Source: Alloalcanivorax xiamenensis
GTDB taxonomy: Bacteria > Pseudomonadota > Gammaproteobacteria > Pseudomonadales > Alcanivoracaceae
Reading direction: 5' to 3'
DNA length: 64,000 bases
Assembly: GCF_009846745.1 (NCBI RefSeq)
Contig: NZ_AQPF01000018.1
Location: 4,674 to 68,673 of the forward strand
A model generated the notes under the pieces. That model saw only the letters and a list, made by a program, of their open reading frames with translations. It did not search any database and was not told where the DNA came from. Positions 9,352 to 17,925 of this stretch are shown here, one piece after another; position 1 is the first letter of the stretch; the number at the start of each line of letters is the position of its first letter. The position numbers and the translations under genes are program-made.

Positions 9352-9819
9352 CCTGTACGGTCTGGGCAAAAAATTGCCGGGAGCAATTTTTAACGTTGCT
9401 GTGCGACGGCCCGAAGGGTGACCGCCACGGACGGCGGTCATAAAAAATTGCCGGCTGCCACTAGTGTCCCACAGATGTGGAACAGGCGGCTTACGCGCGA
9501 CACGCTGTATTCGCCGCCAAGGCAGCTTCCCACAGAGGACGCTACGGAGCCGCTGTGGGAAGCTGCCTTGGCAGCGAATACAGCGCGATTTCATATCTCC
9601 AAGACCAATAGACTGGCCACGGCCATGGATTCCGCGGTCAAACCTCAGAACCATCAAAATTTGTGGGACAGCAATGGCCGGGAGCAATAAAAAAGCTGGC
9701 GGCATTGTGCAGCGCTCCGGGGAACGCCGCAAGCGGCGCCGTGGGGTTGCAAAACGTCATAAAACGGTCATTCTTTAACCCTAGGATCACCGCGAACAGC
9801 GTGAATCGGGAAACCTCCA
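9352..9819. repeat. Intergenic repeats: 75-bp unit and REPIN-like pair
   Basis: 9368-9441 holds one unit related to the tandem array at 55271: an A-rich hairpin (AAAAAATTGC / GCAATTTTT) followed by an ACGGCCCGAAGGG block. A second partial copy starts at 9442. 9509-9535 and 9553-9579 form an inverted REP pair (GTGGGAA head; GCTGCC/GGCAGC stem on the right, one mismatch on the left), with flanks extending the pairing to about 9502-9587. A degenerate fragment of the A-rich hairpin is visible near 9672-9700. No gene is seen. Confidence 0.75.
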
Positions 9820-10986
9820 ATGTGGCATGTGGCCAAACTGTACGGGCGGTTGTTCCTGAAATCCTGGAACCCGGATTATCAGGGCAAGGTGGATGGTTGG
9901 TCGCCTCGACGGCTGCTGATCATGGCACTGTTCTGGCCCGCTTTCGTCCTGCTGCAAACGGTTAACGGTCTGGCCATGTTGCTGGATCGGGTGCTGTTCC
10001 CGCGCTTCTCCGACATCGCCGTGCGCGAGCCATTGTTCGTGGTGGGCATTCCGCGCAGCGGCACGACTTTCCTGCATCGCCTGCTGGCGGGTGACCACCA
10101 GCGTTTCACCACCACCTCCCTGTGGGAGCTGATTTTCGCGCCTTCCATCAGCCAGCGTTACCTGTTCCACGGCATCGGCCGTCTTGATCGCCGGCTTGGC
10201 CAGCCGCTGGGACGGCTGCTGGCCTGGCTGGAACGGCGGCTGCTTGGTGGTCTGGATGATATTCACAAGACCGGGCTGCGTGATCCGGAGGAGGATTATC
10301 TGGCGTTGCTGCCGGTGCTGGGGTGTTTTCTGCTGGTGCTGGTGGTGCCGGATGAGCGCCTGTGGCGCCTGACGTTCGCCGACCGCGACCTGCCGGCGGC
10401 GGAGAAACGCCGGATCATGTCGGCCTACCGCCGGTTCGTGCAGCGACACCTTTATTTTCATGGCGCGGATCGGGTGTTCCTGTCCAAGAACCCTTCGTTC
10501 ACGCCCTGGATCGAGGCACTGGCGGAGACGTTCCCGGACGCCCGTTTTATCGGTTGCCTGCGTAACCCCACTCAGTCGGTGCCCTCACAGATCAACTCCA
10601 TCATCGTTGGCGCCCGCCTGGTCGACGGCCGTGACACCGCCGCCTATTGGCGCGAGGGCTTCATGGCGATGCTCGACTATTACTACCGCCACCTGCTCGA
10701 GAGTCTCGAAGCGTTGCCGTCATCGCGCCAGGCGCTGTCGGTGATGGAAACGCTCGCCGCCGATCCGCGGGGCACGGTGGAAGCATTTTATCGGCGTTTC
10801 GACTGGACGCCTTCGCCGGAGTATCAGCGCTACCTCGCCGCCGAGTCAGAGAGCGCCCGGCGCTATCGCAGTGGCCATCATTACGATGCCCGCCAACTGG
10901 GGCTGGAGGCGGAGCCGTTGCGGCGCACCTTCGGCTGGGTCTATCAGCGTTTTTCGTTTCCGCTGCCGGAAGGAGAGAGTGGATGA
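9820..10986 (+). CDS. sulfotransferase family protein
   Basis: 388-residue protein with the PAPS 5'-phosphosulfate-binding loop GIPRSGTTF (about residues 76-84) and a plausible 3'-phosphate site in FIGCLRNPTQSVPSQI. This bacterial branch is probably a Sulfotransfer_3-type enzyme acting on a lipid, sugar or small molecule. A hydrophobic stretch at about residues 32-60 suggests membrane association. It heads a group with a glycosyltransferase and a deacetylase on the same strand. The acceptor is unknown. Confidence 0.8.
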   Translation: MWHVAKLYGRLFLKSWNPDYQGKVDGWSPRRLLIMALFWPAFVLLQTVNGLAMLLDRVLFPRFSDIAVREPLFVVGIPRSGTTFLHRLLAGDHQRFTTTSLWELIFAPSISQRYLFHGIGRLDRRLGQPLGRLLAWLERRLLGGLDDIHKTGLRDPEEDYLALLPVLGCFLLVLVVPDERLWRLTFADRDLPAAEKRRIMSAYRRFVQRHLYFHGADRVFLSKNPSFTPWIEALAETFPDARFIGCLRNPTQSVPSQINSIIVGARLVDGRDTAAYWREGFMAMLDYYYRHLLESLEALPSSRQALSVMETLAADPRGTVEAFYRRFDWTPSPEYQRYLAAESESARRYRSGHHYDARQLGLEAEPLRRTFGWVYQRFSFPLPEGESG

Positions 10987-11038
10987 AACCGGGTTGTCAC
11001 AAAAGCGACATCGGCTCTTACCATACTGTGCCCGCGAA

Positions 11039-11084
11039 CACGCATCGCCCTGGTATCATCATCGTGATCTGCCAGCGCGATGCG
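11039..11084 (+). other. Inverted repeat upstream of glycosyltransferase
   Basis: A 9-bp perfect inverted repeat, ACGCATCGC and GCGATGCGT, is separated by about 28 bases in the 118-base gap between the sulfotransferase stop and the glycosyltransferase start. It could be a leader hairpin or operator; there is no T-tract. Confidence 0.4.
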
Positions 11085-11104
11085 TATTCACGAGGCAAAG
11101 TCCT

Positions 11105-12280
11105 ATGGTGAAACAAAGCGATTTACGCGTGCTGTTCGTCGTCGACGCCATGAAAGGCCGCAATGGGGTCGGCGCCTATTTTCAGGATCTGGTGGCGCAT
11201 TTGCAGGACCGGGTGGCGCGGGTGGAGCTGGTCTCTCCCAGCCTCGAGGAGCCGCACCCCTGCCAGGGGGCGTCCATCCCCATTCCCGGCGATGCCACCC
11301 AGCGACTGTTCTTCCCCAAGATGCGCGAACTGACCGCGCTGATGTGGGAGATGAAACCCCATGTGGTGGTGATTCCCGGTCCCGGGATCTTTTCCCTGGG
11401 AGCCTACTGGGCCGCCGGCAAACTGGGTATCCCCGTCTGTGTCACCTTTCAGACCGATTACGACAAGCTGGTGCGGCTTTATTGGGGGCCGCGCCTGGCG
11501 CGTCTGGCCGGCGGCTTTCTGAACTGGTTGAACCGGACACTGTTCCGGGGCAGCAGCGCGGTGGTGACCATCAGCGAGGACATGCTGGGCAAGGCGCGGC
11601 AGGCCGGCGCCCGTCACCCGCAACTGGTGGGTACGCCGCTGGCGCCGGAATTCGTGCACACGCCGGTGACGCCGCTGGCGGACACGGTGTCCTCGGTGTT
11701 GTATGTGGGCCGGCTGGCGGCGGAGAAGAACATTGACCGCTTCCTGGAGCTGGCCGCCGAGCGCCCGGAGCTGACCTTTACCGTGGCCGGTGACGGCCCA
11801 CAGCGGGACAAAGTGGAAGCCGCCGCCGAACGCTATCCGAACCTGCGCTATCTGGGCTGGTGTGATCGCGCCACCGTGGTGCGGGCATTGGACCAGGCCC
11901 AGGTGCTGATCCTGCCTTCCACGGTGGAAGCGTTCGGCACCGTGGCACTGGAAGCTCTGGCCCGGGAGCGCCTGGTGATCACGGCGCCGGCCTGCGGCAT
12001 CAACCAATGGCCGGCACTGGGGGCGGCGCTGGTGGTGCAGGGGCGCGAGCAGAGTCTGGCGCGGGCGTTGGCGGAGCTGGAATCGAAAAGCGCCAGCAGC
12101 CGCGCACTGCGTGCCCGCAGCGGCCGTTCCGCCGCGGTGCTGATGAACGAACAGGCGGTGGGCCACTGGCTGCGCGTCCTGGAACAGTGCGCCGGCCAGG
12201 CCAACTCGTTGCCGAAGCCGTGGCCGTCGCCGACCCTGGCGCTGTTGCGGCGGCTGTCCACTCAGGTCCGGGTGGGGTGA
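11105..12280 (+). CDS. glycosyltransferase, GT4-like
   Basis: 391-residue GT-B fold glycosyltransferase similar to MgtA-type mannosyl/glucosyltransferases. The N-terminal domain begins VLFVVDAMKGRNGVGAYFQ. The C-terminal donor-binding domain has LYVGRLAAEKNIDRFLELA, VAGDGPQRDKVEA and the E-x7-E-like segment VEAFGTVALEALA. The frame extends upstream into the previous gene, but ATG 11105 begins the conserved Rossmann strand. It ends one base into the deacetylase start. The donor and acceptor cannot be deduced; lipid or envelope glycan is likely from context. Confidence 0.85.
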   Translation: MVKQSDLRVLFVVDAMKGRNGVGAYFQDLVAHLQDRVARVELVSPSLEEPHPCQGASIPIPGDATQRLFFPKMRELTALMWEMKPHVVVIPGPGIFSLGAYWAAGKLGIPVCVTFQTDYDKLVRLYWGPRLARLAGGFLNWLNRTLFRGSSAVVTISEDMLGKARQAGARHPQLVGTPLAPEFVHTPVTPLADTVSSVLYVGRLAAEKNIDRFLELAAERPELTFTVAGDGPQRDKVEAAAERYPNLRYLGWCDRATVVRALDQAQVLILPSTVEAFGTVALEALARERLVITAPACGINQWPALGAALVVQGREQSLARALAELESKSASSRALRARSGRSAAVLMNEQAVGHWLRVLEQCAGQANSLPKPWPSPTLALLRRLSTQVRVG

Positions 12281-12984
12281 TGGCTCCGGTTCTGGTTTCG
12301 GTGCATGACGTGATGCCGGAAACCCGCGCCACGGTGTCGTCGCTGCTGGCCGTTCTGGACGGGCTGCCGGCGGAGGCGGTGACCCTGCTGGTGGTGCCCG
12401 GCCGGGACTGGAGCGAGGACGATCTGTGCTGGCTGCGTGATCTGGCGGGGCGCGGCTATCCACTGGCGGGCCATGGCTGGCGCCACCGCTGCGATCCGCC
12501 ACGCAGTGTTTATCACCGCGCGCACAGTGCCTTGCTGTCGCGTGATGTGGCGGAGCATTTGTCCCTGGATGGTGAGGGTGTGGCCGCCCTGATCCGGGAC
12601 TGCCATGACTGGTTTGAGCGGCACCGGATTCCAGTTGGTGATTTGTACGTGCCGCCGGCTTGGGCGCTCGGTCCGTTGCCCCGGGCGAGCAGGGCGGATT
12701 TGCCGTTCCGCTACATCGAGACGCTCACCGGTATCCATGATCTGCGCGAGGATCGTTTCCGGTTGTTGCCGCTGTTGGGGTATGAAGCGGATACCCCCGG
12801 CCGTGCCCGCGTGTTGCGTTTGTGCAATGCGGTTAATCGCGGCCTCGCCGCTGTCACCGGTACGCCGTTGCGGTTGTCCATTCACCCGTTTGATCTGGAA
12901 TACCATCTGCGCGGCGACCTGCTCGCCGACATCGCCAGGGTCGAGCGGCCGTTGGCCTACGACGCCTCGGTCTGGTCACGCTGA
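12280..12984 (+). CDS. DUF2334 polysaccharide deacetylase-like protein
   Basis: 234-residue NodB-fold deacetylase relative. The N-terminal SVHDVMPET supplies the early Asp/His of the metal site, and GHGWRHRC supplies the histidine motif. A DUF2334-type assignment fits size and motifs. The start ATG overlaps the glycosyltransferase stop (TGATG), so translation is coupled and the two enzymes probably modify the same glycan or glycolipid. No signal peptide, so a cytoplasmic step is likely. Confidence 0.75.
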   Translation: MAPVLVSVHDVMPETRATVSSLLAVLDGLPAEAVTLLVVPGRDWSEDDLCWLRDLAGRGYPLAGHGWRHRCDPPRSVYHRAHSALLSRDVAEHLSLDGEGVAALIRDCHDWFERHRIPVGDLYVPPAWALGPLPRASRADLPFRYIETLTGIHDLREDRFRLLPLLGYEADTPGRARVLRLCNAVNRGLAAVTGTPLRLSIHPFDLEYHLRGDLLADIARVERPLAYDASVWSR

Positions 12985-13315
12985 GGCCCCAGGCGTCTTC
13001 TGTTTGCTGTTGGTTCGTTTCCCTGCATCGGGGACAGCGGAGGCGCGTTACGCTTTTGCGGGACCCTGTCGAACAGGGACGTTCGACCGGAAGCCTACAG
13101 GGACGTATTCACGGCGATCCCGGAAGGCCTCCGTACAGAGCCGCGTCTCGATGGAGGTAATTATCTCCGTTATTTGGCGATGAACCTTACATTTTCACAA
13201 CACAGTTACCGGTTGCGATAACCCTGCTGTCATCGAAGCAACATGGGGCGCGCTTAAAGTGCCGCGGGTTCAAACCTGGAACCATGGTGCCTCACAAGGC
13301 AAGGAGTAAGCGGCG
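12985..13315. other. Intergenic region before PHP lipoprotein gene
   Basis: 331 bases without a gene. A small hairpin CCCTGT-CGA-ACAGGG lies at 13064-13078. The 3' half is AT-richer and probably carries the promoter of the next gene, but no convincing -35/-10 pair could be fixed. AAGGAG at 13301-13306 is the ribosome site for 13316. Confidence 0.5.
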
Positions 13316-16030
13316 GTGGAACAAGGTAGCGGGATGAATCAATGGCTTGGTCTGGGGCTGTTGCTACTGGCGCTGGCCAGTTGCGGAGGCGGGGGTGGCT
13401 CGGGGGGCGTGGATTCGCCGGGCGATGGCGGTGGTGATCCCGGCACGCCTCCGGGGCAGGGAGATCCGGATCCCGAACCTGAACCTGAACCTGAACCTGA
13501 ACCCGAGCCGGAACCGGAACCCGTTTATTTCGACCCGGAATGGTCCGACGAGCCGTTGCCCGCGGCGTCCTTGAACGCCCCCCGGGGGCAGTGGCTGGCC
13601 ACCGATACCCACGTTCATACCGATCATTCCTCGGATGGCTCCATGTGGCGGCAGGCCAGTGATGACGCCTTGCCCGGCAACGTGGCGGTGGCCGATCAAA
13701 TCGGCCAGGCGGTGCGCCAGGAGTTGGATTTCCTGGCGCTCACCGACCATCGCACCTATGACCAGCACTGGGATCCGTTATGGACCTCCAGCGATCTGCT
13801 GTTGATTCCCGGAGAGGAAGCCAATGGCCGCCCCCATGCCAACATTCTCGGCGCCGTGGATACTGTCCTGGATGGCATGGACGGCGCTGAAAGCGCCGAG
13901 CACCGGCCTACCCAGCAGAGCCTTTGGGACGCCCACGGCCAGGGCGCGGTGTGGCAGTCGAACCACCCGGATCGGGACTGGAGCGATGACAACGGCACAC
14001 CCAACGATCACGCCAGCCTGATTGGCGGTGACCTGATCGAGGTCTGGAACATCGCCCAGGACAAGGACGCCCAACTGGCCTACGCCGAGAGTCGCTGGAA
14101 TCTGGGTATGGAAACCGGCGTCACCGCCAGTTCCGACAACCATTTTCGCGAACTGTGGCTGGGGTTCGGCCCGGGTACGGTGAAAACCCATGTGTTTGCT
14201 CCGGTGGTTACCGAGCGGGCGATTCTCGGGGCACTCCGGCGCGGCCACACGGTGCTGAGCCAGGGGGGGGCTCTGGCGCCGTTTCTGACGCTGGAAGCGG
14301 ATGCCCAGGGTGACGGTGTCTTCGAGGCGTTACCCGGTGACGCGGTGGTGGCGCCGGCGGGGCAGCCGGTGACGCTGAGGCTACGGGTGCGACGGGGGTT
14401 GGCGCACCGATTGCGGCTGTACGCGGCACCGGGCAGGGACGCCGGTGCGCTGGCCACCTTCCGGCCTGCCTCCTCCGATGACACCTTCGTGACCACGGTG
14501 AACCGGCCCGAGGGCGATGCGCCTTACTGGGTTTACGCCGAGGTTACGGATTTGTTCGGGATACGCAAGGCGCTGACTTCCCCGCTGTTCCTGAGAGCCG
14601 CCACCGAGGGGCCGTCACCTCGGGGCGAACGGGCGGTGCCGGCGTCCCGGGACTGGGACGATAACGGCGCCCTGGCGTTGGGCCGCAGAGGCGTGTTCAC
14701 CGGCTTCGCCGATGTGGCCGAAACGGCCGACGGCGTACCGCTGGTGGTGGCTGAACAACACGGTGCCGAAGGCACCGACATCCTGTTCCGGCGTGGCGAT
14801 CAGGCTGACCCGGTGGTGCTCAACGCGTTGGCGGGCGCCGCGCGCTTCCCGCGCATCGCCACCGGAGGCGGCCGGGTATGGGTGGTCTGGCAGGATGAGC
14901 GTCGCGGGCAACAGCCCCGTCGGCCACAGATTATTTTGCGCGGTTCCGCCGACGGTGGTTTGACATGGGAGCCGGAGGTGCACTTGAGCGATGGTGAGGC
15001 GAGGGCGATCCGGCCGGCTCTGGCGGTGCTGGGCGACGGCCGCCCGGTGGTGGCATGGAGCGACAATAGCCGGCGCTGCTTCGATCTGATGATACGGGTT
15101 GGTGTCGACGCCACCACGGAATCTCTCAGCGGCGAAAAAAGCTGCGACGGCGGCCATGCGCTGGACACGCGCAGTACTCGTGATCCCGCCTCCGTGCACC
15201 CGGCGTTGACGGTGCTGGCGGACGATACCGTGGTGGTGGTGTTCCAGGACAACCGCTTCGACGTCAATCCGGGCTGGACCGGACAGACCGGGTTTCATGA
15301 TGGCTTGGAAGGGCTTGACCGCACCGATCCGGACAACTGGGAGATCGTCGCCCGCAGCCGGGAGCCGCGAACCGGCGTCTGGTCGCCGCTGGTCCGGGTC
15401 TCCAATAACGGCAGCCCGGACGATGCGTTCATCGAGACCGCGCTGGCGGATCGCCACCCAAGTCTGATCGCCGACGGTGACGGCCGTCTGGTCGCCGCCT
15501 GGGATGCCAAGGTCTTGCGTAGCGCCGGAGTCAACAGCGCGATTCTCGCCAGCGTTTCCAAGGATGGGGGGCTGAGCTGGTCGGAGCCGGTACCGGTGGG
15601 GGCCAATGATCAGGCCATGAGCCAGCGGCCGACACTGTCGGTGCGCGGCGACGGTGGTGTCCAGGCGATCTGGATGGACAGCCGGGATAGTGACTGGCGT
15701 CATCGTTTGTGGGGCAGCACCTGGCACGAGGAGACCGGCTGGAGCGCGGCGCGGAGACTGTCCGGTAAAGGTAACGCGGTCTGGCCCCGGGCGATGGGCG
15801 ATCAAGTGGTGTTCGCATCGGACCGGGGCGCCCTGGCGCAGCGGGATCCTACCTGGCGGGTATTCCATCGCGTCACCGACAGCGTGGTGGGCGAGACGCC
15901 GTCGCTGCTGAGCGGAACCCGGAGCGTCACCACCGACACCCTGGCGAGCTGGCGGCAGCGCTGGCTGGACCGGGCCCGGGCGATGCCCTCGCCGGAAACG
16001 CGGGATCATGATCATCCCCATCCGCACTGA
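13316..16030 (+). CDS. PHP-domain lipoprotein with sialidase-like repeats (CehA/McbA-like)
   Basis: 904 residues. The signal peptide ends in lipobox LASC (Cys23) and is followed by a Gly-rich stretch and a Glu-Pro repeat (about residues 53-69) acting as a surface tether. A PHP metal-hydrolase domain follows, with TDTHVHTDHSSDG at about 97-109 and later TDHRTYD and SSDNHF. The C-terminal half (about 450-870) has BNR/Asp-box-like repeats (SADGGLTWEP, SKDGGLSWSE), suggesting a beta-propeller. GTG 13316 has AAGGAG 9 bases upstream; ATG 13334 is the alternative. Probably a surface or periplasmic phosphoesterase; the substrate is unknown. Confidence 0.75.
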   Translation: MEQGSGMNQWLGLGLLLLALASCGGGGGSGGVDSPGDGGGDPGTPPGQGDPDPEPEPEPEPEPEPEPEPVYFDPEWSDEPLPAASLNAPRGQWLATDTHVHTDHSSDGSMWRQASDDALPGNVAVADQIGQAVRQELDFLALTDHRTYDQHWDPLWTSSDLLLIPGEEANGRPHANILGAVDTVLDGMDGAESAEHRPTQQSLWDAHGQGAVWQSNHPDRDWSDDNGTPNDHASLIGGDLIEVWNIAQDKDAQLAYAESRWNLGMETGVTASSDNHFRELWLGFGPGTVKTHVFAPVVTERAILGALRRGHTVLSQGGALAPFLTLEADAQGDGVFEALPGDAVVAPAGQPVTLRLRVRRGLAHRLRLYAAPGRDAGALATFRPASSDDTFVTTVNRPEGDAPYWVYAEVTDLFGIRKALTSPLFLRAATEGPSPRGERAVPASRDWDDNGALALGRRGVFTGFADVAETADGVPLVVAEQHGAEGTDILFRRGDQADPVVLNALAGAARFPRIATGGGRVWVVWQDERRGQQPRRPQIILRGSADGGLTWEPEVHLSDGEARAIRPALAVLGDGRPVVAWSDNSRRCFDLMIRVGVDATTESLSGEKSCDGGHALDTRSTRDPASVHPALTVLADDTVVVVFQDNRFDVNPGWTGQTGFHDGLEGLDRTDPDNWEIVARSREPRTGVWSPLVRVSNNGSPDDAFIETALADRHPSLIADGDGRLVAAWDAKVLRSAGVNSAILASVSKDGGLSWSEPVPVGANDQAMSQRPTLSVRGDGGVQAIWMDSRDSDWRHRLWGSTWHEETGWSAARRLSGKGNAVWPRAMGDQVVFASDRGALAQRDPTWRVFHRVTDSVVGETPSLLSGTRSVTTDTLASWRQRWLDRARAMPSPETRDHDHPHPH
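13474..13522 (+). repeat. Glu-Pro hexanucleotide microsatellite in lipoprotein gene
   Basis: In-frame repeats of GAACCT (five near-perfect, then GAGCCG/GAACCG/GAACCC variants) encode an EP tether. The six-base unit keeps the frame, so length changes would alter linker length rather than switch the gene off. Confidence 0.8.
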
Positions 16031-16243
16031 GGGGGAAAATAAGTCGTCGGGAGCCATTGGTGCTCGCTGGTACGCAACGCGGCAACACGCAGGCGGGCTA
16101 ACAAGCCATTCGCGGCTAAGGCCGCTCCCGCAGACGTGACTTCGAGGCCACCTCTGAAGTCATGTGATCAAAACCCGCAAGCAGGCTCGGACTTTAGCGT
16201 GCCAGCGTGTTGCGTGTAAGCGTGCCAGCAACGGCCCGGTCGT
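16031..16243. repeat. Intergenic region with single REP unit
   Basis: 16108-16133 is a single REP-like unit of the GCGGGAGC / TTCGCGGCT type, matching the one at 4567. The rest includes short repeats of GCGTGCCAGC/GTGTTGCGTG type near 16198-16231. No gene is seen. Confidence 0.6.
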
Positions 16244-16270
16244 AAAAAAGCCCACCGCGAAGCGATGGGC
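16244..16270 (-). terminator. Rho-independent terminator of small peptide gene
   Basis: On the minus strand a GCCCA...TGGGC hairpin with a TTCG-containing loop region is followed by six T residues. It lies 19 bases beyond the stop of the 47-codon gene at 16289-16432, supporting that gene as a real transcription unit. Confidence 0.75.
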
Positions 16271-16288
16271 CAGAGCCCCCGATTGGCG

Positions 16289-16432
16289 TCAGGCAGAGAA
16301 AACGACAGCGCTTTGGGAGAAGGGTAAAGAAAAGGATGAGTCGGGTTCGTGGGCACGCGTGGAGGTGGTGGCGCCGAGCAGGTAGATCAGCGCGGATGCC
16401 AGCAGCAGTTTGTAAAGCAAACGGTCAGTCAT
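16289..16432 (-). CDS. Small secreted peptide, hypothetical
   Basis: 47-residue product. A basic start (MTDRLLYK) is followed by a hydrophobic core and a likely signal cleavage near TRA-HE, leaving a mature peptide of about 18 residues (EPDSSFSLPFSQ...). ATG 16432 is preceded by a strong GGGAGG site with 8-base spacing, and an intrinsic terminator follows the stop. No family was recognised. A GC-rich leader of about 300 bases stretches upstream (to about 16740), with several possible stems. It is separate from the LysR gene further upstream on the same strand. Confidence 0.55.
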   Translation of the reverse strand: MTDRLLYKLLLASALIYLLGATTSTRAHEPDSSFSLPFSQSAVVFSA

Positions 16433-16824
16433 GGTATGAACCTCCCTGTGAGGCCTCCTTCTGGGGGGCCGGTAATGGGCTGCGCATGGGGGCATCGAAC
16501 GGAACCGTCTTGCCATCTCCAGTGGATCCGGCCGGATTCCTTCGAGACTGCTCCGGCGGGGGTAGTGCCGGCTCGGGAGTTGGTAAAACTCCGGGACCTG
16601 CTTGGGGAGCCCATCAGCTCCCGTATCGCCCGTGCGCCATTTTCAGTCGGGTCTTGCTGCAACCTGTATCGCCCGATCCCTCGGGCGCGACCTCCGGCCT
16701 CTAACCGAAGGTTCTGCTCTTGAAACTACGCTTATGGAGGGATAAAGAAAAGCAAAAAGAATAAAAAATGATCACCGACCCCGTAACCGGGTCAGGCCAC
16801 CGGGGTGGCACCTTAAGCCGGTGT
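16433..16824 (-). other. Long structured leader or intergenic region
   Basis: Between the LysR stop and the small peptide start. It contains a repeated CGATAC motif (within GGGCGATAC, twice on the minus strand near 16625 and 16670), GGAGCTG...CCCGGAG stems and a GCCGGC/GCCGG pair. It resembles a structured 5' leader but was not matched to any riboswitch class known to me. The far end is A-rich (about 16741-16769). Confidence 0.35.
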
Positions 16825-17745
16825 TCAGGCGCGCAGGCGTTCCGGATCTTCCCGGGGGCGCAGCTGATTCTCGATGAACTGCACGAACGCCCGGGTTTTC
16901 GCCGGCACCAATTGGCGGCCGCCGTAGATCACGTAGAAACTCAATTGAGGCATCTCGTAATCGGGCAGGACCTTGACCAATTCGCCCCGCCGCAGGTGTT
17001 CGGCGATGTCCCATTCGCTTTTCAGGGCCAGCCCGTGGCCGTCCAGAAGCCACTGCTTGAGCTGTTCGCTGTTATCGGTAACCTTGTGCGGGGCTACCTT
17101 GATGGTGTGGGTACCACCACGAGGATCACGCAGCACCCAACGGTCGCGGAAGGCGCCGTGGCAATCGAGAATCAGGCAGTCGTGCCGATGCAGCTCGCGC
17201 GGGTGGCGGGGCGCGGGCCGCCGGGCCAGGTAGTCCGGCGCGGCGCACAGGCAGCATGGGTGGGTAATCAACCTGCGCGCCACCAGGGACTGGTCGGTGG
17301 GTTCACCGGGGGAGATCACCACGTCCACACCGGAGCGGAACAGATCTTCCGGCGCGTCTCCGAGTTGCAGTTGGATCGAGACTTGCGGATAGCGGGCTCT
17401 GAATTCGGACAGCAATGGTGCCACCCGTTGGCGCCCCAGCGCGATGGAGGAGACCACTTTCAGAGTGCCGCTGGGATGGTCCAGCCGAGACATCGGCTCG
17501 CCAAGGATCGGGGTCAGCTCCGGCAGCATGTGATCGAGACTTTCGAACAGTTCACGACCATGCTCGGTAAGATGGAAGCCGCGGGCACTGCGGGCCAGCA
17601 GGCGCAGCTTCATGTGCTGTTCCAGTTGTGAGAGATACTTGCTGATCGCCGCCGCGGACATGCCGAGAACCCTGGAAGCTTCCGACAGGGTGCCGGCTTT
17701 TACCACAGCGAGAAATAGGCTGAAGTCTGGCGTCCGTTTCATCAT
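16825..17745 (-). CDS. LysR family transcriptional regulator
   Basis: 306 residues. N-terminal winged helix-turn-helix: GTLSEASRVLGMSAAAISKY (about residues 18-37), then the dimer helix and a C-terminal substrate-binding domain (DVVISPGEP, RLITHPCCLCA). Length is normal for the family. It is divergent from the DUF192 gene; the shared 180-base gap contains a nested inverted repeat at 17785-17839 that could hold its operator. The effector is unknown. Confidence 0.92.
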   Translation of the reverse strand: MMKRTPDFSLFLAVVKAGTLSEASRVLGMSAAAISKYLSQLEQHMKLRLLARSARGFHLTEHGRELFESLDHMLPELTPILGEPMSRLDHPSGTLKVVSSIALGRQRVAPLLSEFRARYPQVSIQLQLGDAPEDLFRSGVDVVISPGEPTDQSLVARRLITHPCCLCAAPDYLARRPAPRHPRELHRHDCLILDCHGAFRDRWVLRDPRGGTHTIKVAPHKVTDNSEQLKQWLLDGHGLALKSEWDIAEHLRRGELVKVLPDYEMPQLSFYVIYGGRQLVPAKTRAFVQFIENQLRPREDPERLRA

Positions 17746-17784
17746 TCTTGTCCTTCGTTCCGCACTTGTTTTTTGTTATGCGCG

Positions 17785-17839
17785 GAGGTGTGCCGACGGA
17801 GAAGCCTTTCTCCGACCGAGAGTCCTTGATGCACACCTC
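17785..17839. promoter_or_regulatory. Nested inverted repeat between divergent lysR and DUF192 genes
   Basis: Outer arms GAGGTGTGC (17785-17793) and GCACACCTC (17831-17839) surround an inner hairpin CGGAGAA-GCCT-TTCTCCG (17797-17814). Its location 40 bases upstream of the lysR start makes it a candidate operator or attenuator. Confidence 0.45.
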
Positions 17840-17925
17840 AGGAAAGCGAATTCAGTCGACTATATCACAAATCAACTTTTTGAATACGATTGTGCACGGA
17901 AGTTAACCATAGGAGAAATCAGGCG

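Noticed and set aside
10987..11104. Sigma-70 promoter before the glycosyltransferase
   Set aside because: TTGTCA is followed by TACCAT at 19-base spacing; too weak to call.
13150..13260. Possible Pho box (CTGTCAT) upstream of the PHP lipoprotein gene
   Set aside because: Only one half-site fits; the second, 11 bases on, matches poorly.
16433..16740. Known riboswitch (cobalamin, TPP, c-di-GMP) in the small-peptide leader
   Set aside because: Conserved core motifs of these classes were not found when read on both strands.
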